Below, one piece after another: positions 1 to 7,035 of a stretch of DNA of 9,940 nt (position 1 is its first letter; every line of letters starts with the position of its first letter). The translations under genes and the position numbers were made by a program. This DNA is from an uncultured Eubacteriales bacterium. Lineage in GTDB: Bacteria; Bacillota; Clostridia; Oscillospirales; Acutalibacteraceae. Location of the stretch: positions 1-9,940 of the forward strand of contig CAKTTT010000075.1 of the NCBI GenBank assembly GCA_934615635.1, in the 5' to 3' direction. Under the pieces are notes generated by a model. The model saw only the letters and a program-made list of their open reading frames with translations. It searched no databases and was not told where the DNA came from.

Positions 1-3000
1 CCCGCGCCTGCTCCGCCAGCTTCTCAAGTACTCCGGGCGCAAACAGCCCTTCCAGCCTCTGATACATTCTCTCCGACCCGGACATGGCGTATTCGCACAG
101 GTCAGCCGTGATTTCCTCAAACACGAGGTTTTCCGGAACCCTAGCCTCATAAGACCGATATACAGATTTTTTATATCTGTCAAATGCTTGCGAATCAACA
201 AGCATTCTTTGCTTTGTGTTGTTAAACAAATTTTGGGCCTTTTCCTGATTCTCGGAAAAGAATTGATGGAACAATTCATGATGGAGGAAGTCAATATCCA
301 GGCCATCCAAAGCAAAAATGGCTTTAATGCCTGTCATCATAAACGCAGGCCTATCAATGACCTTATCGCTTTCGCCATCGTTGAAAACCGTACCTTTAGA
401 ATAATAGTACAAATCATACCCGTATTTTGCACTGTCTCCTACCGTAAGGGCTTGCTTTGGCGTTAAATCTTCGTTACGTATGGCGTCAAAAGATAAATCT
501 CCATCTTGGGACGATAGCTTTATTTTTCGCTTTGGTTTTCCCCTTTTTGATTTTTCTGCCAAGTCACTAATTCTTCCGTCACTTTCTTCGACCAGGCCTG
601 AAACTCTGGATCGTTGTCCATCTCCCGCTCTTCCTCTTCCGTCAGATCCTCCAGAGGCACCCTGATATTGTCGAACATCGACGCTTTCTTTTTCTCCACG
701 ATGTTGCCCTCCTGCTTCAACGCTATTATTTTCTATCGTACCACCTTGACGACCGGCTTGCAAGCGTCCGGTGTTGTAGGCCAGCTTTCGGGCGTTTTCG
801 CTCATCATCTGCCCATATACTCCCGCCGCTTCCACGGCGCTGTCCACATCTGCCCCCCGCATAGCCTGTTCGTGAATACTATCGAACGCCGATTCATATG
901 TGGACAGCGGCAAACTGCCGTCATACCCGGCCACAAACGCCCGGGCCGTCGTCGTGTCGTAACCCGCCGCGTCGGCATACAGCCCCTCCATTTCCGCATT
1001 GCTGAAGGACACAGCTTCCAACGGAACGACGCTTCCATCCTCCAATTGCACTTCTACGCCGTTTTCCGTCACCCGTTTAATTCCGTTTACCGTTGTCTGT
1101 CGCGTTTCATACCCTACGGATACCGTCGCCTCCGCTTTCAGTGGTCTTGCAAGGCCGTTTTTCACGGTGTTGTTATCCGAGATAAGAGCTGCACGCTGGT
1201 TTTGGACCTCCTGCGCGGCGCTGCGGCGCAACTCCTGCACCTGGGTTCCTATATTCGTTTTCTGTGATACATCAGGTGCATTGTTGGATACCTGCTGAAC
1301 CGAATCCACGGCGGCCTTATTCCGCTTTTCCGTAAGCTGTGCCTGCGCGTCCGATACCATCGCGCCTACCTCGGATGGCGAAATCTTCTCACCCTTTGCC
1401 AACCGCTCCGACAGTTCCACCGCCGTTTTATATGCCGGGGAATCTACGTCCGATTCAAACCCCAGCCGGATAGCGTCCCGGATATTGCCGTTATGAAGTG
1501 TATTTTTACCTTCCGCATAATTCCCAGCCCAATTTATGCCGCCCTGTACCCCGTGAATAACGCCGCCGGACAAAGCGCCTCCCGCAAAGGCGAGCCCTAC
1601 CTGCTTCACCATATCAAGGGTGGCTTGCTTCTCCGCTTCCGGTTTACTCAGCCCGCTGTCCATGTATTGCTTGACGGCAAGCGAATAGTTGGACTTGTCT
1701 CCCATGATAATCTGATCGCTGATAATATTGGCTATCTCTGTTGCTACTTCTTCCGACCCTTCTACTCCAGCGCCCTTTAGTAATTCCTTGATAAAGGATT
1801 TTATTCCGGTGACTTTCCCGGCCTTGAGAACCGCTTCCAAGCTGAATTTTTCAAAGGCCGCCTCCGCAGCGCCAGCCGCCAACCCGCTCCAGAAAGCTTG
1901 CGAGGCCGTTCCGCCACGGCTGGACACATCCATGGCGGTATCTGTGGCCGCGCTGCCGCCCAGAATGGCTGTAACCGCTGCTTGCCCTCCCGGAACCGCC
2001 GCTAAAGGCATAAGCGTCAGGAAATCGCCCATGGACATACCTGTCTGGTAGAGGAATTGCCCTACGCTGTTCCCGATCTCACTGGAAACAGTTTCCCGTA
2101 TAGTTGACTGATCGCGGGCTGCGCTGTAAACTGGCTTGCTGTAATCAATAGGCGCTTCTTGACCCGTAATCGCATTGGAGGCCGCAGTCATGCCTGCGTC
2201 TACAGCTCCCAGAAGTTTAAGTGGTGTTTGGAAAACCGACTGTATACTGGACGCTATCGGATGGTCCTTTGCGTATTGCTCCGCGTCCTTGCGTTCCTCC
2301 TGAATAAAATCCTGTCCTTGTTTTAATTTCAGATAGTCAAGCAACGCCTGCCCATCTACACCGTTAGAATTTAATTCCGAAACGATTAGACGGGCGTCGT
2401 CATCCGTTAAGCTATCGGACATTTGCTGCAATTCTTTGACAGTATACCGCTTGCCGTTGCGAATGAGATATTCGTCATCGTTTAATACCACGCCATCCTG
2501 CGCCAGTTCATCGAACTTTTTCCGGGCAGCGGTTTTTTCCAAATACGCATTCACACGCTGTTGCAAATCATGTGACAGGCCGTTTAGCTTCTCCTCGTTT
2601 TCAGCATAATAAAGCTGCTGTTTGTATTTGGTCAGTTCGTCTTTAAGACTATCGTCTGACTCATCCGCCATATTGCGCTTGGCTTCATCGGACAAAAACA
2701 AATTGACCATCCATCCCGATAAGCCGGAATTTTTTAATTTCTCCTCCTGCTTTTTCAGTTGTTCGTCTCGCTTGGATTCTATTTCGGCAATTTTGGCACG
2801 TAACTGTTCTGCGGATAATAACGATTCGTTACCTTCTGGTATCTGATGGTTTTCGCTGGGTTTATTTAAGGCGTTGGTCAGCGATCCATTCCAAACATCC
2901 GGGTTTCCGGTCTGGAATTCACGGGAAAAAGAATCCAAAGAACTTTTGGCCTTTTGAATAGAATTTAAGTAGCTTTGGCGTTCCTTCTGATCCTGTATCT

Positions 3001-3277
3001 GATTTGCATATTCCTCCGCATACGAATAATTATTCAATAAATTATTGATATCCTTCGAAATAGCACTTTTGTATTGACCAACAGACGGCAACGGCCCCAT
3101 GCCGCTGCTTCTTTGGTTGAAATCACCTTGCATTTTTTTGTAAATCGAATTGACGGAATCGTTCCATTCCTGCGCTTTTCTCTGAATTAAATATGATTGA
3201 AAACTACCGGATATAGGTGCGGTATCAACAGTGTCGCTGTTTTTTCTGTTCTCAAGATATTCTTTGAAGCTCGGCAT
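1..3277 (-). CDS. Giant phage protein with C-terminal zincin metallopeptidase domain, candidate ejected internal virion protein (3' end outside window)
   Basis: The frame is open from the ATG at 3277-3275 to position 2 with no stop: 1092 codons, continuing past the window edge. A GAGGG Shine-Dalgarno lies six bases before the ATG. Residues 1-330 are charged and helical (coiled-coil-like around 150-190). Residues 330-580 are Gly/Ala-rich and hydrophobic, including FLYQTG (409-413 region), LTLMPLAAVPGG (about 420-431), an EGSEEVATEIAN stretch (506-517) and GLAFAGGALSGG (561-572). Residues 700-850 form a further mixed domain ending near AYNTGRLQAG. A low-complexity basic linker (850-925, KSKRGKPKRKIK at 909-920) precedes a peptidase-like domain with HELFH (1000-1004) and EEITAD (1054-1059), the gluzincin pattern of two zinc histidines, a catalytic Glu and a distal acidic ligand. 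Its place after nozzle and coiled-coil genes fits an ejection protein. Similar large multidomain proteins of phages and conjugative elements are called polyvalent proteins. Substrate is unknown. The peptidase motif is seen directly; ejection is inferred. Confidence 0.85.
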   Translation of the reverse strand, partial: MPSFKEYLENRKNSDTVDTAPISGSFQSYLIQRKAQEWNDSVNSIYKKMQGDFNQRSSGMGPLPSVGQYKSAISKDINNLLNNYSYAEEYANQIQDQKERQSYLNSIQKAKSSLDSFSREFQTGNPDVWNGSLTNALNKPSENHQIPEGNESLLSAEQLRAKIAEIESKRDEQLKKQEEKLKNSGLSGWMVNLFLSDEAKRNMADESDDSLKDELTKYKQQLYYAENEEKLNGLSHDLQQRVNAYLEKTAARKKFDELAQDGVVLNDDEYLIRNGKRYTVKELQQMSDSLTDDDARLIVSELNSNGVDGQALLDYLKLKQGQDFIQEERKDAEQYAKDHPIASSIQSVFQTPLKLLGAVDAGMTAASNAITGQEAPIDYSKPVYSAARDQSTIRETVSSEIGNSVGQFLYQTGMSMGDFLTLMPLAAVPGGQAAVTAILGGSAATDTAMDVSSRGGTASQAFWSGLAAGAAEAAFEKFSLEAVLKAGKVTGIKSFIKELLKGAGVEGSEEVATEIANIISDQIIMGDKSNYSLAVKQYMDSGLSKPEAEKQATLDMVKQVGLAFAGGALSGGVIHGVQGGINWAGNYAEGKNTLHNGNIRDAIRLGFESDVDSPAYKTAVELSERLAKGEKISPSEVGAMVSDAQAQLTEKRNKAAVDSVQQVSNNAPDVSQKTNIGTQVQELRRSAAQEVQNQRAALISDNNTVKNGLARPLKAEATVSVGYETRQTTVNGIKRVTENGVEVQLEDGSVVPLEAVSFSNAEMEGLYADAAGYDTTTARAFVAGYDGSLPLSTYESAFDSIHEQAMRGADVDSAVEAAGVYGQMMSENARKLAYNTGRLQAGRQGGTIENNSVEAGGQHRGEKESVDVRQYQGASGGSDGRGRAGDGQRSRVSGLVEESDGRISDLAEKSKRGKPKRKIKLSSQDGDLSFDAIRNEDLTPKQALTVGDSAKYGYDLYYYSKGTVFNDGESDKVIDRPAFMMTGIKAIFALDGLDIDFLHHELFHQFFSENQEKAQNLFNNTKQRMLVDSQAFDRYKKSVYRSYEARVPENLVFEEITADLCEYAMSGSERMYQRLEGLFAPGVLEKLAEQAR
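520..699 (-). CDS. Nested small acidic protein overlapping the giant gene in another frame
   Basis: Inside the linker of the giant gene, a different minus-strand frame runs from a GTG at 699-697 to a TAA at 522-520: 59 residues, rich in Glu and Lys. The GTG is preceded at seven bases by AGGAGGG, a near-perfect Shine-Dalgarno and one of the strongest in the window. An ATG at 678-676 is an alternative start. The product reads like a normal soluble helical protein (MFDNIRVPLEDLTEEEEREM, then an AWSKKVTEELVTWQK helix), and its codons are ordinary (GAG, CTG, GTG, AAG). The overlapped part of the giant protein is Gly/Arg/Ser-rich with runs of GGA, AGA and CGA codons, as expected for the secondary frame of an overprinted region. 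I do not recognise a family. Alternatives: a chance frame, or an ancestral separate gene over which the giant frame was later extended. An upstream TTG at 720-718 is less likely as start because it precedes the Shine-Dalgarno. Confidence 0.5.
   Translation of the reverse strand: MEKKKASMFDNIRVPLEDLTEEEEREMDNDPEFQAWSKKVTEELVTWQKNQKGENQSEK
707..713 (-). promoter_or_regulatory. Internal Shine-Dalgarno AGGAGGG
   Basis: The minus strand reads AGGAGGG, then CAACATC, then GTG. The seven-base match to the anti-Shine-Dalgarno and the seven-base spacing decide the GTG start of the nested frame ending at 520. In the giant gene the same bases encode Ala-Gly-Gly. Confidence 0.5.
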
Positions 3278-3309
3278 TTATATCCCTCACTTACTTACAC
3301 ACATCATTG

Positions 3310-4479
3310 TTATCCTTCCATGGCCTCATACATAGCAATGGCTTGGGCGTCGGTTAAAATGCCACCAGCAATCTGGAGATTCAGATATTTCTCTAAACCG
3401 GCAGACCCACTTGTATCGTATATTTCCATAGCCTTTTCTGTTATATTGGCAATATCGGAAGCCGAAAGAGACTTGGTCCTATTGGAACGGTTGGACGATG
3501 GGAGAATACTATTTAATTCCTCTGTCAACCCCGCTTTTTCAGCCGCCACCTTCATAGCAGCAGTATTACCATTAAAGCTGTTCACAATGTCGGCTACCGC
3601 TTCCTGCTTCGTCATTTTTCCGGCGGAAATCTTCCCTGCCAGATAATTACCCCGGTAATAAGCGGAATCCTTGGCCTTTTGATCTAATGTAGCTGTGGAT
3701 GTTCCGTTTTTCACATAACCGGCGCTGGCCAGGTAGGAATAAATATCTTCTTGAGAAGCGTCAGCTTTATTCATCGCGTCAACGATTTTCATCGTATTCT
3801 CAAAAGCCTGCTGCTGCGCTTCTAGTTCCGCCTGCTTTTGGGCGGCGGCAGCCTGCTCTTTGGCAGCGTCAAGCTGTGCCTGCCGGTCTAGTTCATTCTG
3901 CCGAAGCTGCTCCGCCCACCGCTTGTTCTCGTCCTCTCGGGCAACGTCGGTATTGTATTGGTTATACCCCATGTTCACAGCATTGTTATACATATCCCCT
4001 AAGAGGTTGTTGTACCAGTTGGCGGAATCGTTGCGGATGGCGGCCTCCTGCTGCTGCTTCTGTGCCGCGCCGGATTCCATGAGCTGGGCGATCTTATCCT
4101 GCAATTCCTGGGTTTTCTGCTGCTGTTCCAGCCGCGCCGCCGCGTCGGCGTTCCCCCGCTGGATGGCGATGGCCGTCTGCTGGGTGCGGTTGAGGCCGGA
4201 ATCGGTCAAGCCCATGTTGGCCATGGTTTCCTGCACCTGGCGGCGGTTTACCAGCTCCTGCACCGCATTGGTGTCGTACAGCTTCTGATATTGGGAAGGA
4301 AGCTGTTCGATCTGCGTCTGATAGGGTTTCGCGGCGGAAGCGGTGCTTTTGTCGATGGCGTCCTGCACCTGCTTAATAAACGCTTCATCCGCCTGTGTGC
4401 GCTGCTCCTTGAGATTGTTGGTATTGTTCAGCCCTTGGTTATATAAACTATCGACGTATTCTTGAATGGACTTAGCCAT
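3310..4479 (-). CDS. Ala/Gln-rich coiled-coil protein, probable internal virion/ejection protein
   Basis: This 389-residue protein starts at an ATG whose A is also the last base position shared with the upstream TAA (TAATG junction at 4481-4477), with GGGGAGG seven bases before it, so it is translationally coupled to the nozzle gene. It has no signal peptide. Residues 1-85 are helical and polar, followed by a GLTDSGLNRTQQ segment (90-101). Long Gln/Ala/Glu coiled coils lie at about 103-150 and 180-230, separated by an Asn/Tyr-rich stretch (YNNLLGDMYNNAVNMGYNQY, 156-175). The C-terminal third is globular, ending LTDAQAIAMYEAMEG. This composition, and its place between the tail nozzle and a very long protein, resemble podovirus internal proteins such as P22 gp7/gp20, but I see no sequence signature that proves it. 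It could instead be a scaffold or another neck component. It ends in TAA 32 bases before the giant gene. Confidence 0.8.
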   Translation of the reverse strand: MAKSIQEYVDSLYNQGLNNTNNLKEQRTQADEAFIKQVQDAIDKSTASAAKPYQTQIEQLPSQYQKLYDTNAVQELVNRRQVQETMANMGLTDSGLNRTQQTAIAIQRGNADAAARLEQQQKTQELQDKIAQLMESGAAQKQQQEAAIRNDSANWYNNLLGDMYNNAVNMGYNQYNTDVAREDENKRWAEQLRQNELDRQAQLDAAKEQAAAAQKQAELEAQQQAFENTMKIVDAMNKADASQEDIYSYLASAGYVKNGTSTATLDQKAKDSAYYRGNYLAGKISAGKMTKQEAVADIVNSFNGNTAAMKVAAEKAGLTEELNSILPSSNRSNRTKSLSASDIANITEKAMEIYDTSGSAGLEKYLNLQIAGGILTDAQAIAMYEAMEG

Positions 4480-6653
4480 TATCGTACCTCCCCGTTGACC
4501 TCGTACTTTATCACCAGATTATCCACCGCCATGTACCCGTTGCTCTCCGCTTTGAGTCCAAACTGCCGCACCCGGTTCACCCCCGGCGTGACCATCCATT
4601 GGCGCATTTCGCCGGACCCGTAATCCCCCAGCCGCAGCGCGTCCTCCCGCGTCCCCTGCTCGGTGATATAGGCCAGCCTGATATACCCGTCCGCCGTGTC
4701 GGTGGCGCCGATATACAGCCGCCGGATATTTTTGCGCCGCTCCGGGTAATCGAAATCGAATACTTTTGTCTGGAACATGGCGGGTATGGGCTGTGCGGTT
4801 ATCTGTACACCATCCTGATACTCCACCAGCGAATCCACATTCCCCTCCAGGGGATATACCAGTCGATAAAGGGTGTTGTTCATCTCCTTTTCCCCGATAA
4901 GAACAGCCTTATCCTCAAACGCAAAAAAACGCTTCCACGTCACGCCGGGAAGCGCCACGTTCCAAATCGACCAGGGCATATGTCTTTCCGCGTTCTTGCC
5001 GGTATAGGAGGTGTGGTATTCGTAACCGCTGGAATTGTAATCCAGCAAATACAGCCAATCGCCAACCTGCAGTACATAATGGCCGTTATAATCCCCGGAA
5101 GTCGCCGTTCGAAGCGCCTCCTTCCCCTGGGCTTTCAGGTGGGATTCCACCATCCCGGACAGCTCCCGGACGTTTCGTTCGCTGTAGGGGGTGGCGTCGG
5201 TCAGGGTGTATATCTTCCCCTCCGACGTGGCCCACACCAGCCGGTTGTTGCAGAGCTGGATTGTCTGAGGGCAATCGCAGCCGATACCGGCGTTGATTTG
5301 GGCAATGGGAAATGTCGCCATATTGGCCGCCACATCCACCACCTTGCCGTCCATCACATCCTGGGCGCTGAATCCGGTTCCGGCTTTATAGGTCGCGTAG
5401 AACAGTTCCCGCTCCTTGAAAATCACCAATATGTCCGATTGTTTGCCGAACGCTGTGATCTTCTGCGCAGAATCGCCGACGCGGGCATAGTTGTTTTCCG
5501 GGAAATACAGCGGATTGTCGGCGTCGCTCCAGCAAATGAGGTTGGTTTTATCCCCGGCCATAAATAGCCGTGTCCCGCCGTTGATCCCGCCGGTATCTCC
5601 GCCGAACCAGGTGTGGAAGGTCATGTCGCAGGGATAAAACTCATATTGGTTGGTTACCCACGCTGTAACCTCTAAATTGTTCGGCACGGACGGATCGGGC
5701 GCCACGTAGCGAGACGTCCCCACCCCGCTGGTCTGAAAATATAACAGGCCGCTGTTTTTATGAATACACGCATAGACGGTAGCATTGTTGCCCCCTGTCA
5801 TATGGTCGTCAATAAACGCCGTTTCGGTCGACAGGCTTTTATCATACGGTATATGAAACACCGTTACGCTGCCGTCGTATTGTGTGAATCTGATTTCAAG
5901 GCTCACTTCAAAATGATTGGAAAGCTGCTGCACCGGTAGGGGGAAGGCGTTCGCTTTCCCGTCTGTGGTAAAGGTCACTCTGAAAGGCGTATCGCCGTTG
6001 GCGTCAACCAGGGTATTGAAACCCTCAAACATGGTCCCGGAAAAGGTAAAGGAGCCCTTTAAATCCTCAGTTTCATAGCCCTTCCCGTTCACAGCCAGCA
6101 AAGGGACATAAACGCTTGACGGTGTGAGAGGAGAAGTTTTCCCGCTCAAAACCGTCCCGCTGTTGGTAAACGCATACCATCCGGACCGGTGATGAACAAG
6201 CTGCTGCGTAAAATAATAGCTGCCGTCATTACAGCTCATATCCGCTATTTCCTTCATGGAGCCGTCCGCAGCATAGCCTATAAAGGCGGTGTTCATCGCC
6301 GGTGGCGCCGTGGTTTCGGAGGTGGTTCCCTCTTCATCCAGCACGACGGCAACCATTTCTCCATCCTGGTACACATCGGCATTGCCATATGCGGAACGCC
6401 GCGATATCTGCGGATACCCCTGTTCGTCCTCCAAATTGGTTTCCAGCCGCGCGCCTATATCCGTGCACTTCCCCTCGTCGGTCAGCAGCCCCGGGCGGGT
6501 GCGCAGCGCCTGATCCTTCCACCAGACGTTGCGCGCGTCGGTAAGCTGGTTGTCCCCTACCAGATTGGGGGCCTCTTTCAGATTCACCCCGCCGTCCAGC
6601 GCCGGCACCGTTACCCGGTACTGGGGGCTCGCCTGCATTTTCGGTATTCGCAT
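4479..6653 (-). CDS. Tail nozzle/knob-like protein (podovirus stabilization or tail tubular B type)
   Basis: The protein is 724 residues from the ATG at 6653-6651. An in-frame extension to 6848 exists but is Arg/Cys/Trp-rich, overlaps the adaptor gene and lacks a ribosome site; the chosen ATG follows a GGGGGG tract at six bases and the adaptor stop at one base. The N-terminus has the pattern common in podovirus nozzle proteins: DGGVNLKEAP (20-29), then DNQLTDARNVWW, then ALRTRPG (49-55). The rest is beta-rich with many Trp/Tyr strands, as expected of a propeller-like tube protein, and the last 90 residues form a beta-sandwich-like domain (YPERRKNIRRLYIGATDT region). Its role would be to extend the DNA channel below the adaptor and seal it, as P22 gp10 or T7 gp12 do. 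Position after portal and adaptor supports this. The family assignment is by pattern, not by a search. Confidence 0.78.
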   Translation of the reverse strand: MRIPKMQASPQYRVTVPALDGGVNLKEAPNLVGDNQLTDARNVWWKDQALRTRPGLLTDEGKCTDIGARLETNLEDEQGYPQISRRSAYGNADVYQDGEMVAVVLDEEGTTSETTAPPAMNTAFIGYAADGSMKEIADMSCNDGSYYFTQQLVHHRSGWYAFTNSGTVLSGKTSPLTPSSVYVPLLAVNGKGYETEDLKGSFTFSGTMFEGFNTLVDANGDTPFRVTFTTDGKANAFPLPVQQLSNHFEVSLEIRFTQYDGSVTVFHIPYDKSLSTETAFIDDHMTGGNNATVYACIHKNSGLLYFQTSGVGTSRYVAPDPSVPNNLEVTAWVTNQYEFYPCDMTFHTWFGGDTGGINGGTRLFMAGDKTNLICWSDADNPLYFPENNYARVGDSAQKITAFGKQSDILVIFKERELFYATYKAGTGFSAQDVMDGKVVDVAANMATFPIAQINAGIGCDCPQTIQLCNNRLVWATSEGKIYTLTDATPYSERNVRELSGMVESHLKAQGKEALRTATSGDYNGHYVLQVGDWLYLLDYNSSGYEYHTSYTGKNAERHMPWSIWNVALPGVTWKRFFAFEDKAVLIGEKEMNNTLYRLVYPLEGNVDSLVEYQDGVQITAQPIPAMFQTKVFDFDYPERRKNIRRLYIGATDTADGYIRLAYITEQGTREDALRLGDYGSGEMRQWMVTPGVNRVRQFGLKAESNGYMAVDNLVIKYEVNGEVR

Positions 6654-6654
6654 A

Positions 6655-7035
6655 TCAATCCCCCCAAACCGTCGGAAGCACGTCCTGCCGCCGCCTCGGA
6701 TATCGCCTGACCGCATTGCGCTTCTGCTGATAGAGGGAGGCGTAATACTGCTGGTTCGTCCCGTCTCCCTCCGCCTGCGCCAGGAACATGGCCACGCCGT
6801 AGGGCAGGATTCCCTCCACCGCCTCCACGGACAGCGGCACATCCTCATGAATGGAAGCCATCGGCGTAAACTGGATGGTTTTCTCCAGCGGCCACAGATC
6901 CGCCAGCACCTGGTTGACGATGTTCAGCCCCCGCCGCACCAGCTCCGCCGATTGGGCCGCGTCCACCACTCCGTCAATTCCGGTATAGCCCAGCAGGCTC
7001 ATGGCCCGCAGAAACACGTCCATTCCGGTTTTCAT
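6655..7035 (-). CDS. Head-tail adaptor (connector) protein
   Basis: A 126-residue mainly helical protein. Its ATG (7035-7033) overlaps the portal stop as ATGA, so it is coupled to portal translation, and its TGA (6657-6655) lies one base before the nozzle start. The N-terminal helix (MDVFLRAMSLLGYTG), a central helix with LNIVNQVLADLWPL and the segment LPYGVAMFLAQAEGDGTNQQ (78-97) followed by YYASLYQQKRNAVRR look like the small gp6/gp4-type connector proteins that dock as a dodecamer under the portal. The order portal, small adaptor, large nozzle is the usual one. It could also be described as a tail tubular A-like protein. Confidence 0.75.
   Translation of the reverse strand: MKTGMDVFLRAMSLLGYTGIDGVVDAAQSAELVRRGLNIVNQVLADLWPLEKTIQFTPMASIHEDVPLSVEAVEGILPYGVAMFLAQAEGDGTNQQYYASLYQQKRNAVRRYPRRRQDVLPTVWGD

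Noticed and set aside
805..1038. Second out-of-frame minus-strand frame inside the giant gene
   Set aside because: Unlike the nested frame at 520-699, it has Arg/Trp/Cys-rich shadow composition and no convincing ribosome site, and the giant frame looks normal here.
614..1267. Plus-strand open frame of 217 codons opposite the giant gene
   Set aside because: It is antisense to a continuous minus-strand frame, has an Arg/His/Phe-rich composition, shows no domain pattern, and would oppose the whole operon.
3278..3309. Short gap before the giant gene as a possible promoter
   Set aside because: The 32 bases contain a GTAAGTAAGTGAGGG purine-rich stretch that serves as ribosome site, but no paired -35/-10 boxes that I can support.
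4599..5567. Long plus-strand open frame of 322 codons opposite the nozzle gene
   Set aside because: It mirrors the well-supported minus-strand gene, is rich in His/Arg/Pro/Gly as typical of antisense shadows in GC-rich genes, and has no ribosome site or family pattern.
6654..6848. N-terminal extension of the nozzle gene to an upstream ATG at 6848
   Set aside because: The extra 65 residues overlap the adaptor gene, are Arg/Trp/Cys-rich and lack a ribosome site; the ATG at 6653 follows a G-rich Shine-Dalgarno and starts a recognisable N-terminus.
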